Shown one piece after another: positions 14,161-27,518 of a stretch of DNA of 64,000 bases (position 1 is the first letter of the stretch; every line of letters begins with the position of its first letter). A program made the translations under genes and the position numbers. This stretch comes from Rhynochetos jubatus (Eukaryota; Chordata; Aves; Eurypygiformes; Rhynochetidae). The notes under the pieces are model-generated. The model saw nothing but the letters and a program-made list of their open reading frames with translations, searched no databases and was not told where the DNA came from. The stretch is from contig CM050690.1 of NCBI GenBank assembly GCA_027574665.1, positions 39,718,665 to 39,782,664 on the forward strand, written 5' to 3'.

Positions 14161-15270
14161 GAAAGGAAGAAAACAAACAGATCTTCAAAGATGTACCAGC
14201 CTAGCCCAGTAATATGAAGTCAGGAGGAAAGGCAAGCGTGAAAGCAGTTAAAACTATGTAAGCACATTTTTAACTATCATGAACAATTAATATTAATAAA
14301 ACAGAAAATCAGCCTAGCAGCAGAAAAAGGTATTCTTAGTCAAGGATGTAATCTAAGTCCAACAAAAAGGAGAACTTTTCTCCAAAACATTTAAATGAGC
14401 TACTCATTTCATCATCAGTAGTTGTTAAAAGAGTATAGCTCTTTTCACTCATGTTTTGCCTTCTGTAGAACAAGGTGAGGTAAAATTCATTACCTCAGGT
14501 AGAGGAGGAAGTTTGGGATACCTCAGCTCAGTATCCTGTCTTCCCTCCTAGAAACCTTTTATATTATTGTTTCATCTACTTGATGCTTACCCTTCACCCA
14601 TTGTACCTTAATAAATTCCATAAAAAATGTTATACACATTTTGCCAATGATTTAAAAAAGAGGAATTGCTCATTTTAATGAAGACATTATAAAAAAATGG
14701 TGTTGAGTGTTTCCTTTGAAAAGCTATTACTTTTGAGAGTAATAACTCTTCTTAACTGATTTTCTTTATGAACTATTTACACCACAGTTCTAATTTACAC
14801 TTTTCAAAGAACTTTATTAAAATGCAGAGAAGCAAGACTTGCATAGATAAAGAGCATCCCCACAATGTAATATTGCAAAATAAGCTACTAGTTATTTGAA
14901 TTAAGCTCATGTAATGTGGAAACAGTGTAATGAAGAGTTTCCAACACTTCAGTGAAGCAAACAGAAAAGCTACTTAGTTTGATGGAAACTAGGGAAATTT
15001 TCAGTTGTAGGCAAGAGTTATCTGGAACAGATATGAATAAACTTAACTCTGTTTAAGTACTGTGGTAGACCAAACAGTGTTCTATATCACTAGACAAACA
15101 ATGGCTTAGTTGTTTTTCAATTTTTCATTTTCCAAATGTGGGCAAGGCTAATAGCTCAGTCATTCTAAAAACAGCCTCCTTTCCTCCTGTGTCAACGCCA
15201 GCACTAGATATAGTCATGGGACACTTTTAGAAGTTACGGGACCTGGATTCAAAGCTTTGGAATGTAATAC

Positions 15271-15317
15271 TTTTTCTTTTTTCTTCTTCTTTTTTTTCTT
15301 TTTTTTTTTTTCTTTCT
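15271..15317. repeat. Polypyrimidine tract
   Basis: Almost uninterrupted T with scattered C. On the minus strand it translates as a Lys/Arg run and inflates an open frame that I regard as spurious. Confidence 0.9.
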
Positions 15318-15914
15318 GAGCACTAGTGTCTTGATTGAATTTCTAATAGAAAAAAAAATAAATACAGGAACTGTTAGGGATCCAAAACATTTAACCATCA
15401 CAATTCTACTTCTAAAGGGGTGTAAATAATACCATTGAGAGGCAATCAGAAAAATGGACAAGAAAGACTTTGCACATTTTGTTATATGAGTACTTGTCGA
15501 CAATTAGGTTGAAGGTAAGTGGGAAATGCCAATGGCCCATCCTATTTTTGTTTTTGATGATTCACATATCTCTAAATATATTTCATACTTTCCCCTTTTT
15601 AAGTAGGTGAATCTTTAAGATAAAAAACTTGGTCAACTTAGAGCAACTTAGGCTGGAGGTCACAATTAACAATTTTTTTAAAGCACAGACAGAAACACAT
15701 TTCAAAACATTTGTGGCAGGAAATTATTTTCACAATAAACTGTCCATGCTCAAAGCAGCATGTGGATACAGAGCAGTTGTGAACGTTGGTTGAATCATGA
15801 GGCGAAAGTTTAAAAAAGTATTATTTTCAAAGGATACTGTGACATTGTAAAGACCTTGGCAACGATCACTTGTGAGAAGAGTAACAAAAAGGATGATGTT
15901 ATTCCATAAAATCA

Positions 15915-15994
15915 GAACACAATTTATCAGCTCGTGGCCAAGTGACTTTTCTGAACACAATTTATCAGCTCGTGGCCAAGTGACTTTTCTGAAC
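15915..15994. repeat. Exact 38-bp tandem duplication
   Basis: A 38-bp unit starting 'gaacacaatttatcagctcg' occurs twice head to tail without mismatch (15915-15952 and 15953-15990), and the first bases of a third copy follow. It is either a recent replication-slippage event or an assembly artefact. Confidence 0.97.
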
Positions 15995-16777
15995 TAATGA
16001 AACAGCTGATCCAGGTTACATGGAAGAAGGAAAACCCAGTATCTGCAGTCAAGTTTACATTTCATTGAAAAAACTGAAAAGGCCCCTCTCATCTCTAAAT
16101 AGATGATATTCTCTGACAGCAATGATGTTTAACCTGTGGCCTAGAAGCATTATAAGGAATTCAAGTGGTTATGGCATGAAAGTGAGTTTCATAAACCATG
16201 TTCTGCCATGCCATGCAGCTGCTAGAGGTGGCCTGTGAGAAGTCTGTGCCCTATTTGTTTCTCATTACTTTACTCAGCATCCCAGACACAGCCACATTTT
16301 GATTTGGGTGTCTCTGTGGGCATTATTTTCCAGAGAACTCTTAAATAATTCCTGGCCTCTGAGTGGAAGTAGAAATTCAGGCAGCTCCGCTTTACATCCC
16401 AAAATATGGAGGTCAGTCTCATGGTTTTGCCAGGACAGAATCATGTTTTTCAAATAATTAGGTGGTCAGCAACATAAGTAAAAATGCACCAGGGAGATCT
16501 GTTCTCTACAAAGAGCCAATACAAAGTAAGGCTAGTTGGAGAAGAGTCCTATCATCAAAGCATTTTTCTTCCTCTGTAATGTCAGCAGTTGCATGGGGCA
16601 GGCCCTGTAATTCCTGCTGTCTGCTGGTTTCCCATCCCTAAGGAGCTCAAAGCTAGATTCGGCAACACTGTTTTAATAAGTGTTTAGAAATATGTCATCT
16701 TTAGCTGTGAAGCTTGGAAATTCCTTACTCAATGGGCTGAGCATTCTTTACTGTTACATATGAAATAATTCAGTGCA

Positions 16778-16837
16778 CAAAAAAAAAACCCCAACAACAA
16801 ACAAACAAACAAACAAAAAACCCCCAACCAAACCCCA
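16778..16837. repeat. A/C-rich low-complexity patch, AAAC units
   Basis: A poly(A) start is followed by repeated AAAC units and a C-rich end. Similar patches occur at 3850-3895 and, inverted, at 53823-53886. Confidence 0.85.
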
Positions 16838-17433
16838 AGTAGTGCTTGAAAAATTGCATAAATAAAATATTCATATTTAAATTTTGAAAACTGTCTCCTC
16901 CATCTGAAATAAATAAGCAATGCACTGCAAATACCAGAATCAACTTTTACACAGGGAAAAAACCTGAACTTTAGACACCCATCTTAGATTATTTTCACCG
17001 TATACAGGGTATATTTTCATTCTTACTTCATAATAGTGTAGAGAAATTCTAATTAATAACTTTATCTCAGTTACAGACCTCAGCACAGAAAACATTTTAT
17101 TTTTATCTAAGCTTTTAAATAATTTTTCAGTACAACAGTAACTCCTTACAGAGTTGCCTCAGGATTCATGAATCCCAAATAGTACTATCCCCTGAGTTTC
17201 AGGAACACATAAACAGCAACTTTCAGAAAAATTATAGGAGCATAATCTTGGGGATGTTCTTTAAAACAGGAATTTCCTTAACTCTGAATTTTGTTTCCAC
17301 TGAACACTCTAAATCCATTACAGCACCATTGCTAACAGCCTTTAACACTGCCTCTGCATCAGTTATTGTATCACTCCAGCCAAGACACTTTTTTCTGATG
17401 TTAGTAATCATGTACTCTTTGTAGATGTCTTAC

Positions 17434-17512
17434 CTGTTATCTTCAGCTTGATAGACAAAGATGCTGAGTGCACGTGATCGTGTCTGAGGTCAACAGCTCC
17501 TCTCCAAACTTA
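17434..17512 (-). CDS. Candidate last exon of an unidentified minus-strand gene
   Basis: On the minus strand an acceptor preceded by a pyrimidine-rich stretch ends in 'gacacagcag'. The following 79 bp end at a strong donor (gtaaga). If one base completes the codon left by the candidate exon at 18.2 kb, the frame reads KFGEELLTSDTITC and stops at TGA (17443-17445), making this a terminal exon. A second frame, reading AVDLRHDHVHSASLSIK, is open to the donor and would make it internal, but it needs a less likely acceptor a few bases on. CpG dinucleotides occur here, unlike in the flanks. No protein family recognised. Confidence 0.3.
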
Positions 17513-18200
17513 CTGCTGTGTCATGTGAGGTGAAATGAAAAAAATGGATCCTTGTGTCTCAGACAGAACACTCAAGAAAAGCAGATGCTTTTGATGTTAA
17601 TGTCTGTGAGCCTTTAAGTCTACATCCATAAAACAGGAACAATATCCTGCCCATGCCACAGAAATTTAGGAAAAAAAATTCACTAATATTTAAGAAACAA
17701 ATTTAGAGTAAGTGCCAGAGAAAAAGCCCTTGTTGGAATTAATGCTTGTCTTTGACATAAAGTCTGCATAGCACACAGTAAACAAGTCACAAGACCGCAT
17801 ATATATTTAAAATATTTAAGGCAAAATATGGAAGAGTTTCTTCAATCTCTTCCACACTACCTGTTCCCTCCTGAATCAGCCATGCAGAGAAAACAGTATG
17901 TGTTTCTGTAGCTGAAGATAGTATCACAGAGAGATTAGATTGGAATAAAAGTTCCCTAAGTCATACATAAATGAAGATTGAAAAGTCATATTTTCTGTGC
18001 AACCTTCTTTCAGTGTAGCTGTGTTTTCATCCATACATGGCTGCACAGAAAGATCATTGCAGGAACAATCACAACAGGCATAAGATCAGCACAACCAAAA
18101 TATCAGTTCACTAGCACTGATAAAACCATAATAAAATGTTGCTTGCTTCTCTGAAACACAGAGAATAAATGGTTTTAACGAATAACAACTTCAGGCATAC

Positions 18201-18387
18201 CTCCTTGATGAGTGGATGGGGGTAGTGGAATGCCAGCACTTTCTGTTCAATGATTCTTTATTGTCCTGGCGGTAAATCAGTTGTCTGATACAATCCTGAA
18301 CTGCCATAAAATTATCCACAGTGGTAGAACAAAACTTGGGTTTGACTGATCTGAAATCTGTTAGCAGTTGCAAAGCAGTAAGGATAA
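18201..18387 (-). CDS. Candidate internal exon, unidentified gene, minus strand
   Basis: A 187-bp segment lies between the acceptor 'gcttacacacaag' and the donor AG|gtatgc. One frame is open throughout (about 61 codons) and reads as a mixed amphipathic protein segment beginning ILTALQLLTDFRSVKPKF and containing FMAVQDCIRQLIYRQDN. It starts with two bases of a split codon and ends with two. That end joins in phase with the 17.4 kb candidate, but its start does not join directly to the 19.5 kb candidate (phase 0 into phase 1). Either an exon between them is missed or the two belong to different transcripts. The helix-rich look is only suggestive; no family assigned. Confidence 0.35.
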
Positions 18388-19456
18388 CTTGTGTGTAAGC
18401 AGATGGATTAGCACACACACAGTGGATTGTTTAACGACTGCACTCCTTTTGTGAACTGGATTCTTCGACCTGAGCAACAAGACTTATCAAAAGACATCCA
18501 CTCCATCCTTGCAAAGTCCTAGCTGTACATGCTCCCACCAATGATAATTGGCTAACATTCACTCATGCACTAAAACAGGTAACTTCAGGCATTGCCCACT
18601 GAGGCTATGAGAAAGATGATTAAAAAGTTGCTAAGCATTAGTCTAAAATCACTTTTCTTTTCCTATGTTATAGAGTTTTCATTTTGAACTTTAATCCTTA
18701 AAATACATCACCAATTTATGGTAATATCAGAAGCTAATGCACCCCTACTTCTGTTTAACTACAATGTGTTAGACATCATAATGTAGCAGCCCTTGAAAAT
18801 ATCAGACCTATAAATTTACTGCAGTTTAAAATCAATTGGCTTGCTTTATTTCATGTTAAAGTATGATTAAGCATGAGTCTCAAGTTCCTTACTTCCACAT
18901 TCTTTTCTTGAAAAACATCTGAGTATTAGCTGCTAGACAGATATTAAATCCTTCAGACTTGAAACAAATATCCTTCCAGGCATATACAGAAGAAAGTGAA
19001 AATGCATTTTTCATAAAACTGTTTTCCTTATTTGTTACATCCCTTGGTGTATTTTATAAAAGTATTCGTTTCAAAGCATTATTTATTTTTTACATAATCT
19101 GTGAATTTAACTTTACTAATTTGTATTTCATAAAAATAAACTCTCTTCACGTCTGCACAACAAATAATGGTAGAAAATTAGGCTGCCAAAATTCTGAATG
19201 AGAAAAATTTCCATTAGAAAGCATGTGAATCTTTTGAAGAAGTCTTTCCTTAAAATAATGAAACCACACATGCATTTGACACCCGTCCTATGAACAAGTC
19301 CTTATTTACATGGAATTTCCAATATTTTTAATGTGACATTTTTGTGTAGCAAATCTAATTTTGCAGTGGATGATCAGAATGAAAGACCTATCACAAAATT
19401 CTGTATTTCTGCAAGCATTTCTGATCAAGTATTTCAGAATAACAGAACATTCCTAC

Positions 19457-19576
19457 CAGATCTTCTGTTTTGTGGTTATTCAGCAAATCAGATAGGAAAT
19501 CATCATGAAGACTTTCTCGACGAATCAATGTAAATTCACGCAGGAAAACTGCTCCTTGATTTTGGTCTCCACAAAC
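19457..19576 (-). CDS. Candidate internal exon, unidentified gene, minus strand
   Basis: The 120-bp segment (exactly 40 codons, phase 0 at both ends) lies between the strong acceptor 'atgttttccttgtag' and the donor CTG|gtagga. The frame begins VCGDQNQGAVFLREFTLIRR and continues with an acidic stretch around HDDFLSDLL. Its composition is typical of a soluble protein, and it includes CpG-containing codons that are rare in the neighbourhood. It joins in phase with the candidate at 27.5 kb. A possible short terminal exon (18431-18469, reading VEESSSQKECSR then stop) would also join in phase. I do not recognise the protein. Confidence 0.42.
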
Positions 19577-22500
19577 CTACAAGGAAAACATGATAGTTTT
19601 TATTCTGTCATAGACACAATCATAACATCCAAATAAATCAGACTGGAAAATTAAAGTGTCCATTAATGGTCCTTTATCTTCCATTACTAAACTCATTCTA
19701 ATCAGTCTGCACTGTTGTTAATGAAAACAAACACACAAGACTCTTGTAAAATAAGTTTCTATGTTGTTACTTACAGCTATGGTCTATAAAGCAGTTAACA
19801 GTTTTGTGAAAATGAAATTGTATTTAGAGTGTATTTTCACTTTTTGGAACAGATCATATTTATCCTGCATTTTTGACTATCATAGGAAGTTAGAGCTTAA
19901 AACTTCTGAGGGCCAGAAAAAATATAAGTACTTTGGCTAGCAAACTTAAGTAGGCACATGCATTGAAAATCATTTAAATTAACTTTACACCTCTTGTTTT
20001 CAAGTTTAGGGAGACACAGAAGCTATTTGAGAAAGAGGTTGTTGCTTCAGTAAGTGTCTAACCAATACCTATCAAAATCTCCTAGGTACTACTATGGCAA
20101 TATTATAGTGTTAGGAAATTAATAATAAAACCAAATCCACATCATTCAAATGCTACCACATCCTTTTTTCCTTTGGTTATCCAAGCCAAAGAATTATTTT
20201 TTTGGTTTTAGGTATAAAATAAATTTTAAATGTTGGAAACTGCTGAAAGAACAGGGAGGGTTTTTTATATATTAATGGATATGTTGCTTTTTGTTAGAAT
20301 GACAGCAAAGAATTCCACTACAAGTGAAATACCCATAAAGGTTGTTAACAACCAGAAACGAGTATATTATCAACTGGAAATCTAGTAGATTTTTCAGTTT
20401 GCAACACTTCAGAACATATTTTGAAGGTGACTCAGCTTGAGAGAATAGTGTGTTTTATCGAAATGGCTAAGTAAAAGTATTTTGTAATTTAGTATTTGAC
20501 AACAGAGGCTAATATGAATTAGGCAAGTGTAACAATAATGAATTATTTATTTATATGAAATAGCGATTTATCTTCTTATAAACGTATGAAGGATACATGT
20601 GCTTTGTAATAGTGCAGTTTGGAGTTTCTGGTTATCTTTTTCTGTTTCTTCATCTGAAGGACAATATACTATAAGCAGGAATGCTAGATACAGTACTTTC
20701 TCGTGTATTAGAGATAAGCACAGGACTTACAAATAGACTGGTGATTACTCACAAGTCCTGTATTACTGAATTTATTTTACTAAGAAGAATGTCCGTGCTC
20801 TGCTGCTTTTATTATGACTATTTCTTGTGTTCATCCCTCTGCATAGTAGAGATGCCATAGTTATCCTGGCTCTACTTATCCGTATTGAGAAGTTCAGAGA
20901 AAAAGAAGGACCTGGGAGTACCATGAATATGATGTGTAGTGTCCAGGGGGAGGATGAAGTATAGACTTGCCTTGCCACTCCCTACAAGTGAGTTGGTATT
21001 ACTGCTTGGGAGGAGGCAGTCCTCCCTGCCAGCTGGAAAGTGAGATGAGAGCTGCTGCAAAGCTAGTGCAGTTATAATGGGGTGACTAGAAGACGATGAG
21101 CTAATAAAATTAAAGTGGGGGTTGGGAATATCTTAATATGAAGTGGGTAATGGGAAGAAGGAAAAGTCCCTGAATCCAAATGTCATGCTGGTTAACACAA
21201 GACATTTTTTCTTTGATACAAGCCTCTTGTCTTAGTAGTAAAATATAGGGCACAGAACTAATTTGACTGCTTTCAGTTCCTCTGCTGTGAATTTTCAGTT
21301 AAAAAAAAAAAAAAAAAGAACACTTTCCATAAAAAGAGCAAAGCTTTACAAGTGTGGGTTTTAAAATTTATACTTAGCTTCCAGTCTTGTGGATAACATT
21401 GAGAGATACATCCCCTGATAGTCTTACATTATTGAGTGGTAGCGGAAGAAACGTGCATGTGTCCAAAAGAAAAAGAAGCCCTGCTACTGACACATAGTCT
21501 TTTTCCACTAAAAAGTATGAACAAATCATTATCTTGCAGATAAAAATGTCCCTAAAATAGCTCATATTTCAGAAAAATGTTTCATTCCAGGACTGGCAAA
21601 GAATGTTCAACAATAAAAGTTAATTCAAGAAAGGAAATCTGTAGTTTTACTTTAAAATAGCAGTCTCTACTTGTGATTTTAAGCACTTAGGGTCAGAAAA
21701 TGTAATTATAAAATTATGATTAATTAGGTTTTCTTACATTTTTGTACTTCTAATTTCAGAAGTCAAACTACAAACAGTGTAAAAAAATCAGTTCCTCACC
21801 AGTGAGTCACCTTCCTACTTCATTTATTTTGTCCCTATACAAATATACCCAGATTCTTCAAAATCTTTTCCTTATAAGAGCAGTCATCTTTGTGTTACTA
21901 CAATTTCTAACTGGTTTTCAAAAAGAAACCGAAGCTACTGAGGTACTGTTAACTTCCTAAGTTATCAATACTTTGAATAAAGACTTCATAAAGAATGCAT
22001 TTGTAGTATCAATAATCTGGATCAATTATTGCTAACCTTTAAAACAATTATTTACCATATTAATATTAATGCTTTAACTGCTGATAATTACAAGCGAGGG
22101 AAGTAGATGCCAGAGACATCTATTCAGGAAAAACAGACAAAAGTTAAAAAAAGACAGTGGGAAGCTGAGGATGAAGGAAGAAGATGTGAAAAACTAAGAA
22201 AAGGAGTAATGCAAACATGAATTCATTTATTTTTCTAACTCAGCAAATGTGAATGCTAAAGTCTTGAAAAAAATAGAGAGAACTGAAAAGCATCCAATCA
22301 TCTAAAAAAGGTTATTCTTCTCTTGATTTATATGATACTCTTTTCTGCTTTGAGCAGTAGTTCCTCCGGGGTTCACTGTAATTTACACATCTGCTGAAGA
22401 AACTTAGTCCTAGAAGAGTAGAACCATCCTTACTGAGGGAGCTGGCATCAATCCATTTCAGATGAGTGTCAGTAAATTGGTTTAATATCCAGAAAGACTG

Positions 22501-24843
22501 TTTTCCATTTTTCAGTGGAAATGCTTGGCTACATACACATTGCCATTTCTTTCTCCTAGTAAATGTATTATCATTTCAACACAGCCACTACATCTCGTAT
22601 CTCTGTTCCTTCAGTTTATGATCAGAAAAACTTAGAAAACAGTCTTCAAAAATAAGACGACTGAACCCTTCCTAAGCTGTAAGCAAACAATCCAAAGAAA
22701 GAGTGGCCAGGCAGAAATCTGACCCTTAGCAGCAGCAACCATCTGCAGCAATCTGAGGCTTTTCAAGAACCTGTAAACAACGATAGAAATGATGTTTTGC
22801 TAATACATACATGAAGATCAACAGCACAGCACCGAAGTTTCTCAGCATAAGAAAGCTATCTGGGCATTCACGTGCCCAACTGACATTCCAAAGGAGACAT
22901 GAAATTGAGGTGAGACAAAATTTCAGCAAATATGTAAGGAATAATGTTTTTCCCTTCCTGGCTCAGTTCTTATCTCCCTTAGATCAGTGTAAAAAATGAG
23001 TTGCTACATTAGATCCAGTGGTGTGAGTCAATGGGGTAGAAATCTTTAAGGAGGAAGGCAGACAAACACAGAAAAACAAAAGACCAGCTGAAAGCAAAAG
23101 GCTGTATCTCAGCCAACAGAGCCTTGCATTTCTTGCATTTTAGCGCTGTCCCATTGTGGAAGTAGCTTCATTAATTTTGCTGTTACCAGCAATAAACTAC
23201 TAGTAATTCTTTGTTAGCAAGGTGTAGTAATGGTACAGCACCCAGAAAATTGTTACTAACATCAAAACTTGAGGCAAAAAGAAAGTGTACTGGTTTATTA
23301 AAATATAATTCTTCTGACAAAAAAAGATATTTTAACAGTCAGCTTCTTCAAGCGTACTGGTTTTTGTCAGAGGCCTAGAGTGTCTTGACAATGATAAGAA
23401 GGATTACTTTTCCCTATTAGTATATTCTTAGGCATGAAACTCTTGGATTTTATGACAGAAACAAATTAGAACATGAAGCGTATGACAGAAATTAAGGTAT
23501 GAAATACCATAAAGGTAGCAGTGAGTACTATAGGGATGAGGAATGCAGGCTTCTAACAAGCCAAGTTACTGCGCAGCACCCTTTCTGGTTTAAACTCCAC
23601 TCTAAACCTTATAGCAACTTGCACATGTATTTCAACTCTGAATTACCCTCAATAAAAGCTAACAGCATTCTACTTTATTGCTTGCACACTTCCAAGAGAA
23701 AGAGTGCCACACTTTTATATGGGTGACAAGAGCATTACTGTATCACACAGCCATGCAAGACACAATCACCTAAGAAGGAAAAGCATCCTAGAAGGCTCGT
23801 AGGTGTGTCTAAACAGCTGCTAGTTTCCAAATGAATTTGATTAGTACCACTGGTGCCTCAAGCAAATGTTTAACAAAATCTCATGGGGACTTCTGAAATA
23901 AGAAAATTATTATCATTGCTTTAAATCTTCAAAGGTTCTGTACTGCAGATTTGATACAAATTTTCCTTATTATCCAAAATTGAATTAGGAGGGGTAGAGA
24001 GGGGTACAAGTCCAAGACCAGGTCCCAGGTTCAGAAGTGATCACAGTCTGGCTCCAAATATGAATTCTGAAAGCTTTTTGTCTTTGCCAAAGTCTGTGTA
24101 AGAACTGAAAATACACAGAGATTTTACAGCCTAATTCTGCCAGTGTTAATCATTCTGAATACTTATCATTCCTCCATGGAGAGCCAGAAAGCTATGCACA
24201 ATTTAAAATCTATTCTGTAGGTTTCCTTCTGGGAATTTCTTGGGTATGAGCACACTGTTTTTTGGAGGAATACATGCAAAAAAGAGATGCTACCCTATTT
24301 AACAAATGCTGTGTTTCTGTATTACATATTAATACACTGGTCCTTCAGAAGTGTTCAGAATTTTCCAGATTTTCTAGTTCCCCACAGGAAAATATGCAGG
24401 CCCAGGTAATCAGAGAGATTGTGTCAATGCATTTGTAATAGGGTTAATAATTTGAAGCCTTTACTGTTGTGAAGTCAGCTCTTGCTTTAAACCAAAGACT
24501 AGAAGAATCCATGCCTAATGTGGATTGAAAGATAAGGTGAACTCCAAAACAAACAAAAACCCCCCGATTTTCAGGCAGAGGCAGTAATAAGATTTTTCTT
24601 ACTCTTTTACCATTGGATTCTCACAGATAAAACTATGGCTGTGATGATAACCTCCCCATGAAAACTCCCTTCCCTTCTATAAAATTTAATTGTTTGAATT
24701 CAGTCCAACTAAATGGCTTTCTTGCCAAAACAACAACCAAAAAGAAAACCAACCAGCTTTCTGTTTTTCCATTTCTGTGAGGTTAGACAAGGTGATTTGC
24801 TTAATTTGTAGAACATTATAAGAAAATTAAATGAAACTGAGGG
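19577..24843. other. AT-rich noncoding stretch, possible intron
   Basis: No recognised gene or repeat family. A run of 17 A lies at 21301-21317. A moderately GC-rich patch at 20770-21080 has overlapping minus-strand open frames but no domain. If the minus-strand gene model is right, this is intron. Confidence 0.45.
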
Positions 24844-25008
24844 CTATTGTAATAGCTCTGCCTCAGGTGACGAGGAGAAGTTCCCAGTGACCCATAGCCC
24901 AGTGACAAACATACTCTTGCGGGTGTAGATAGCTTTCAAGTAAGCATCGCCATTACTGGCATGCTGGACATAGGAGAAAACCCGACAACAGTCATGCGGT
25001 CACAGTAA
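24844..25008. other. CpG-containing block open on both strands
   Basis: About 160 bp with at least five CpG sites in a CpG-poor region. The minus strand is open for about 51 codons (24999 down to a stop at 24844-24846), with a segment reading CRVFSYVQHASNGDAYLKAI. The plus strand is open from 24898 to a stop at 25006-25008. A minus-strand acceptor 'tctcctatgtccag' and a plus-strand donor (gtaagt) are present. It may be an exon, an old conserved element or a repeat remnant; I cannot decide. Confidence 0.3.
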
Positions 25009-26411
25009 GTAGAAATCTCATAAGAAAGCAGTCAGATTCACAGGAATCTGTGTTTTCCTCTCATCTTCAATTTTTCATTACTCTTGGAATAAATTCAGCA
25101 TCTCTATTGAAGGCAGAAGAGACTGTTCCAGGTCTAAGCTGTTATCAGCAGAATTTCTTCCTATCTTTCCTATTAGTCTGGTTTGAAGGGGAGTTCTCTT
25201 TGTTCAAGCAGTCTTTTTTGAAGGTAACCTTTGAAGGTTAGAGCCCCAGCTTTGCTTGACATGGATAGTTATTAGCTATTTCTTGCTTTGCAACTCTTAC
25301 ATTTTAGAGCTTTCAATCTCCTCTTGTTCCATTTCTTTTAAATGGGAGAAATGGTTGTCTAGATTTAAAAAATAAATCCATCCCAAAACACAGATTTTTT
25401 TTCCTGAGACCCGAATATCAACAATATTGCTTTCTGATTCCAGTCTTTCCAAACGGGGATGATATTATTGTTTCTGAACTAACAGCCTGTCTCTTAGGAA
25501 ACTGGCTACTTTTCTGCAGTGGTTTTGTGGGTTTAGAATTTTTAAAAAGAGAAGGAGGTTCTTATTTGGCTACTCTGAAGGTACTCACAAAGTGCCTCAA
25601 AATACAAACCTAAACAGCAATTTATTTCCCAAGGGAATGTTTTATTCAACGGTGAAATGTTCCCACCAGAAATCTTTGTGGTTGTCTTGAAATATATTTA
25701 CTTTTTTTTTTTTTCCTCCCTGCCTTTCCACAGAGACTGAATTCATGATTATCTTAATGGTAATGCTCTGACTTCTTCTAAAGTTCTGTGAAGGAAATGT
25801 GGCTTTGTGCTAATTATTTTCAGTTCTTAAACAGCCACAATAGAAGAGTCTGGTTAATGTATTCATTGAAGGAATTATTTAAGCTCCATTTCAGTCTCTC
25901 ATTATAAATGAACAAAAGAAACAAAAAGCGATTTGCACTCAAGAATTACAGCATGAAGTGTCCCTCAAAACAAAACCACCAGCTACTAACATCTTGGACA
26001 GACATTAGCAATGATGGGGATAAATTTGTAAAGCATGCACACGCCTACACTTGACCCACAGTGTACCAACAAGGGAGAAAGCCAATATGGCCCCATTAAA
26101 TGAAGTGGCAAAAATGCAGACTGCACAAAACCACAGCAATTCTCCTGCTGCCAAGCAACCTTGGCTGAAAAAGAAGGTGGGAGGAGGAGAGTAGAGAAAG
26201 AACAAGAAAAAAAAAAAAGAAAAAAAAAAGTGCAGACTGTGGGGGGAAAAAACGAAGACACACTGAAGCAAACAAATTAAAGATAATCCAATTCCTTTTA
26301 ATTCCTGCTGATGAGAACTTTCTTTCTAGCTGTAGTTAACACAAAATGCACGGACATTAGAAAGCTTCATGAAGAAGCGCGGAAATTGTATTTGAGAACA
26401 CTACCTGGTTT
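25009..26411. other. AT-rich noncoding stretch with a purine tract
   Basis: Nothing recognised except a purine-rich tract at 26168-26230 (A with scattered G), which produces Phe-rich spurious frames on the minus strand. Confidence 0.5.
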
Positions 26412-26907
26412 CTTGAGTACGGCATTCAGCTCTGGGGCACCCAACATGAAAAGACATGGACCTGTTGGAGCAAGTCTAGAGGGGGCCACAAAGATGCTCA
26501 GAGGGCTGGAGCACCTCTGCTATGGGGATGGGCTGAGAGAGTTGGGCTTGTTCAGTCTGGAGAAGAGAAGGCTTCGGGGAAACTTTATAGCACTTTCCAG
26601 TACCTGAAGGGGCCTACAAGGAAGCTGAGGGGTGACTTTTTACAAGGGCCTGTAGTGGCTGGGCAAGAGGCAATGGCTTTAAACCGAAAGAGGCTAGATT
26701 TAGGTTAGATACATGGAATAAATTCCTCACATTGAGAGTGGTGAGTCACTGGGACAGGTGATGGAAGTGCTCAAGACAAGGCTGGATGGGGCTTTGAGCA
26801 ACCTGGTCTAGTGGAGGGTGTCCCTGTCCATGGCAGGGGAGGTGGAACTGGATGGTCTTCAAGGTCCTTTCCAAACCAAACCGTTCTATGATTCTATGAT
26901 TCTATGG
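26412..26907 (+). mobile_element. CR1 LINE, 5'-truncated copy with intact tail
   Basis: The segment runs through the last part of the CR1 region ('cattcagctctggggcaccc', 'ggccacaaagatgctcagag', 'cttgttcagtctggagaaga') and the 3' region, and ends in three TTCTATGA-type tail units at 26884-26907. It lies within the candidate intron between the 27.5 and 19.5 kb exons, in the opposite orientation to that gene. There are small deletions relative to the copy at 11.9 kb. Confidence 0.94.
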
Positions 26908-27518
26908 TTTATTCGATACACAAGAGATATTTAGATGGGTATGACTTGTGTTCCTCAAGAAAATTATTTAAAAAACGCCTAAAAACTCTATTGGGTTGAG
27001 CAAGATTGTGCATTAATTCAAGCCAAATTGCTCACCAAAATATGCCAAATAAATACTGCTGTTCAAAATACTTGAAAGCAGACAGACAAATTGCTATGTG
27101 ACACACAATTAAAGGAAACCAAGACATACAGTCTGGAGAACTCATTTTCTACCACTTGTTTTGTTGCCTCACTTGGTTGACCATCAACAGGTAAGGAATG
27201 GTTAACTCCACTGTAATTTTTTCAAAGATTAATCAGTTTTAAAATGGTCAGAATCAGCATGTGCCATATGAGTAACTGGAGCAAATAACAGCTTCAAATA
27301 TCATTCTGCAAGCTTCAGTATGTTCATTTATCAATGCACTTTGTCATGGACCTGCAATATCCTCCTAAAGGCCAGAACAGACAACAAACTATGACAAACT
27401 GCATGAACAAATAATCATCTGCGATTAGCAAGATCAGTAATTTACAAATATTACCTAATCATCAGTACCTGACTTCAAATTACCGTTAGCATGCAAGAAA
27501 GCTGAAAATAAGACTTAC

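Larger units (their letters stand above)
12318..17433. other. AT-rich noncoding stretch
   Basis: No gene recognised. The segment 13613-13894 is open on both strands for more than 80 codons and slightly richer in GC, but shows no known domain. Other contents are a TA repeat, a pyrimidine tract, an exact tandem duplication and an A/C-rich patch, listed separately. Confidence 0.45.

Noticed and set aside
15400-15510. Plus-strand exon-like segment ending in a perfect donor AAG|gtaagt, reading SEKWTRKTLHILLYEYLST
   Set aside because: It vaguely resembles a Myb/SANT-like helix, but the acceptor is poor and there is no neighbouring exon in phase; about 30 open codons is within chance.
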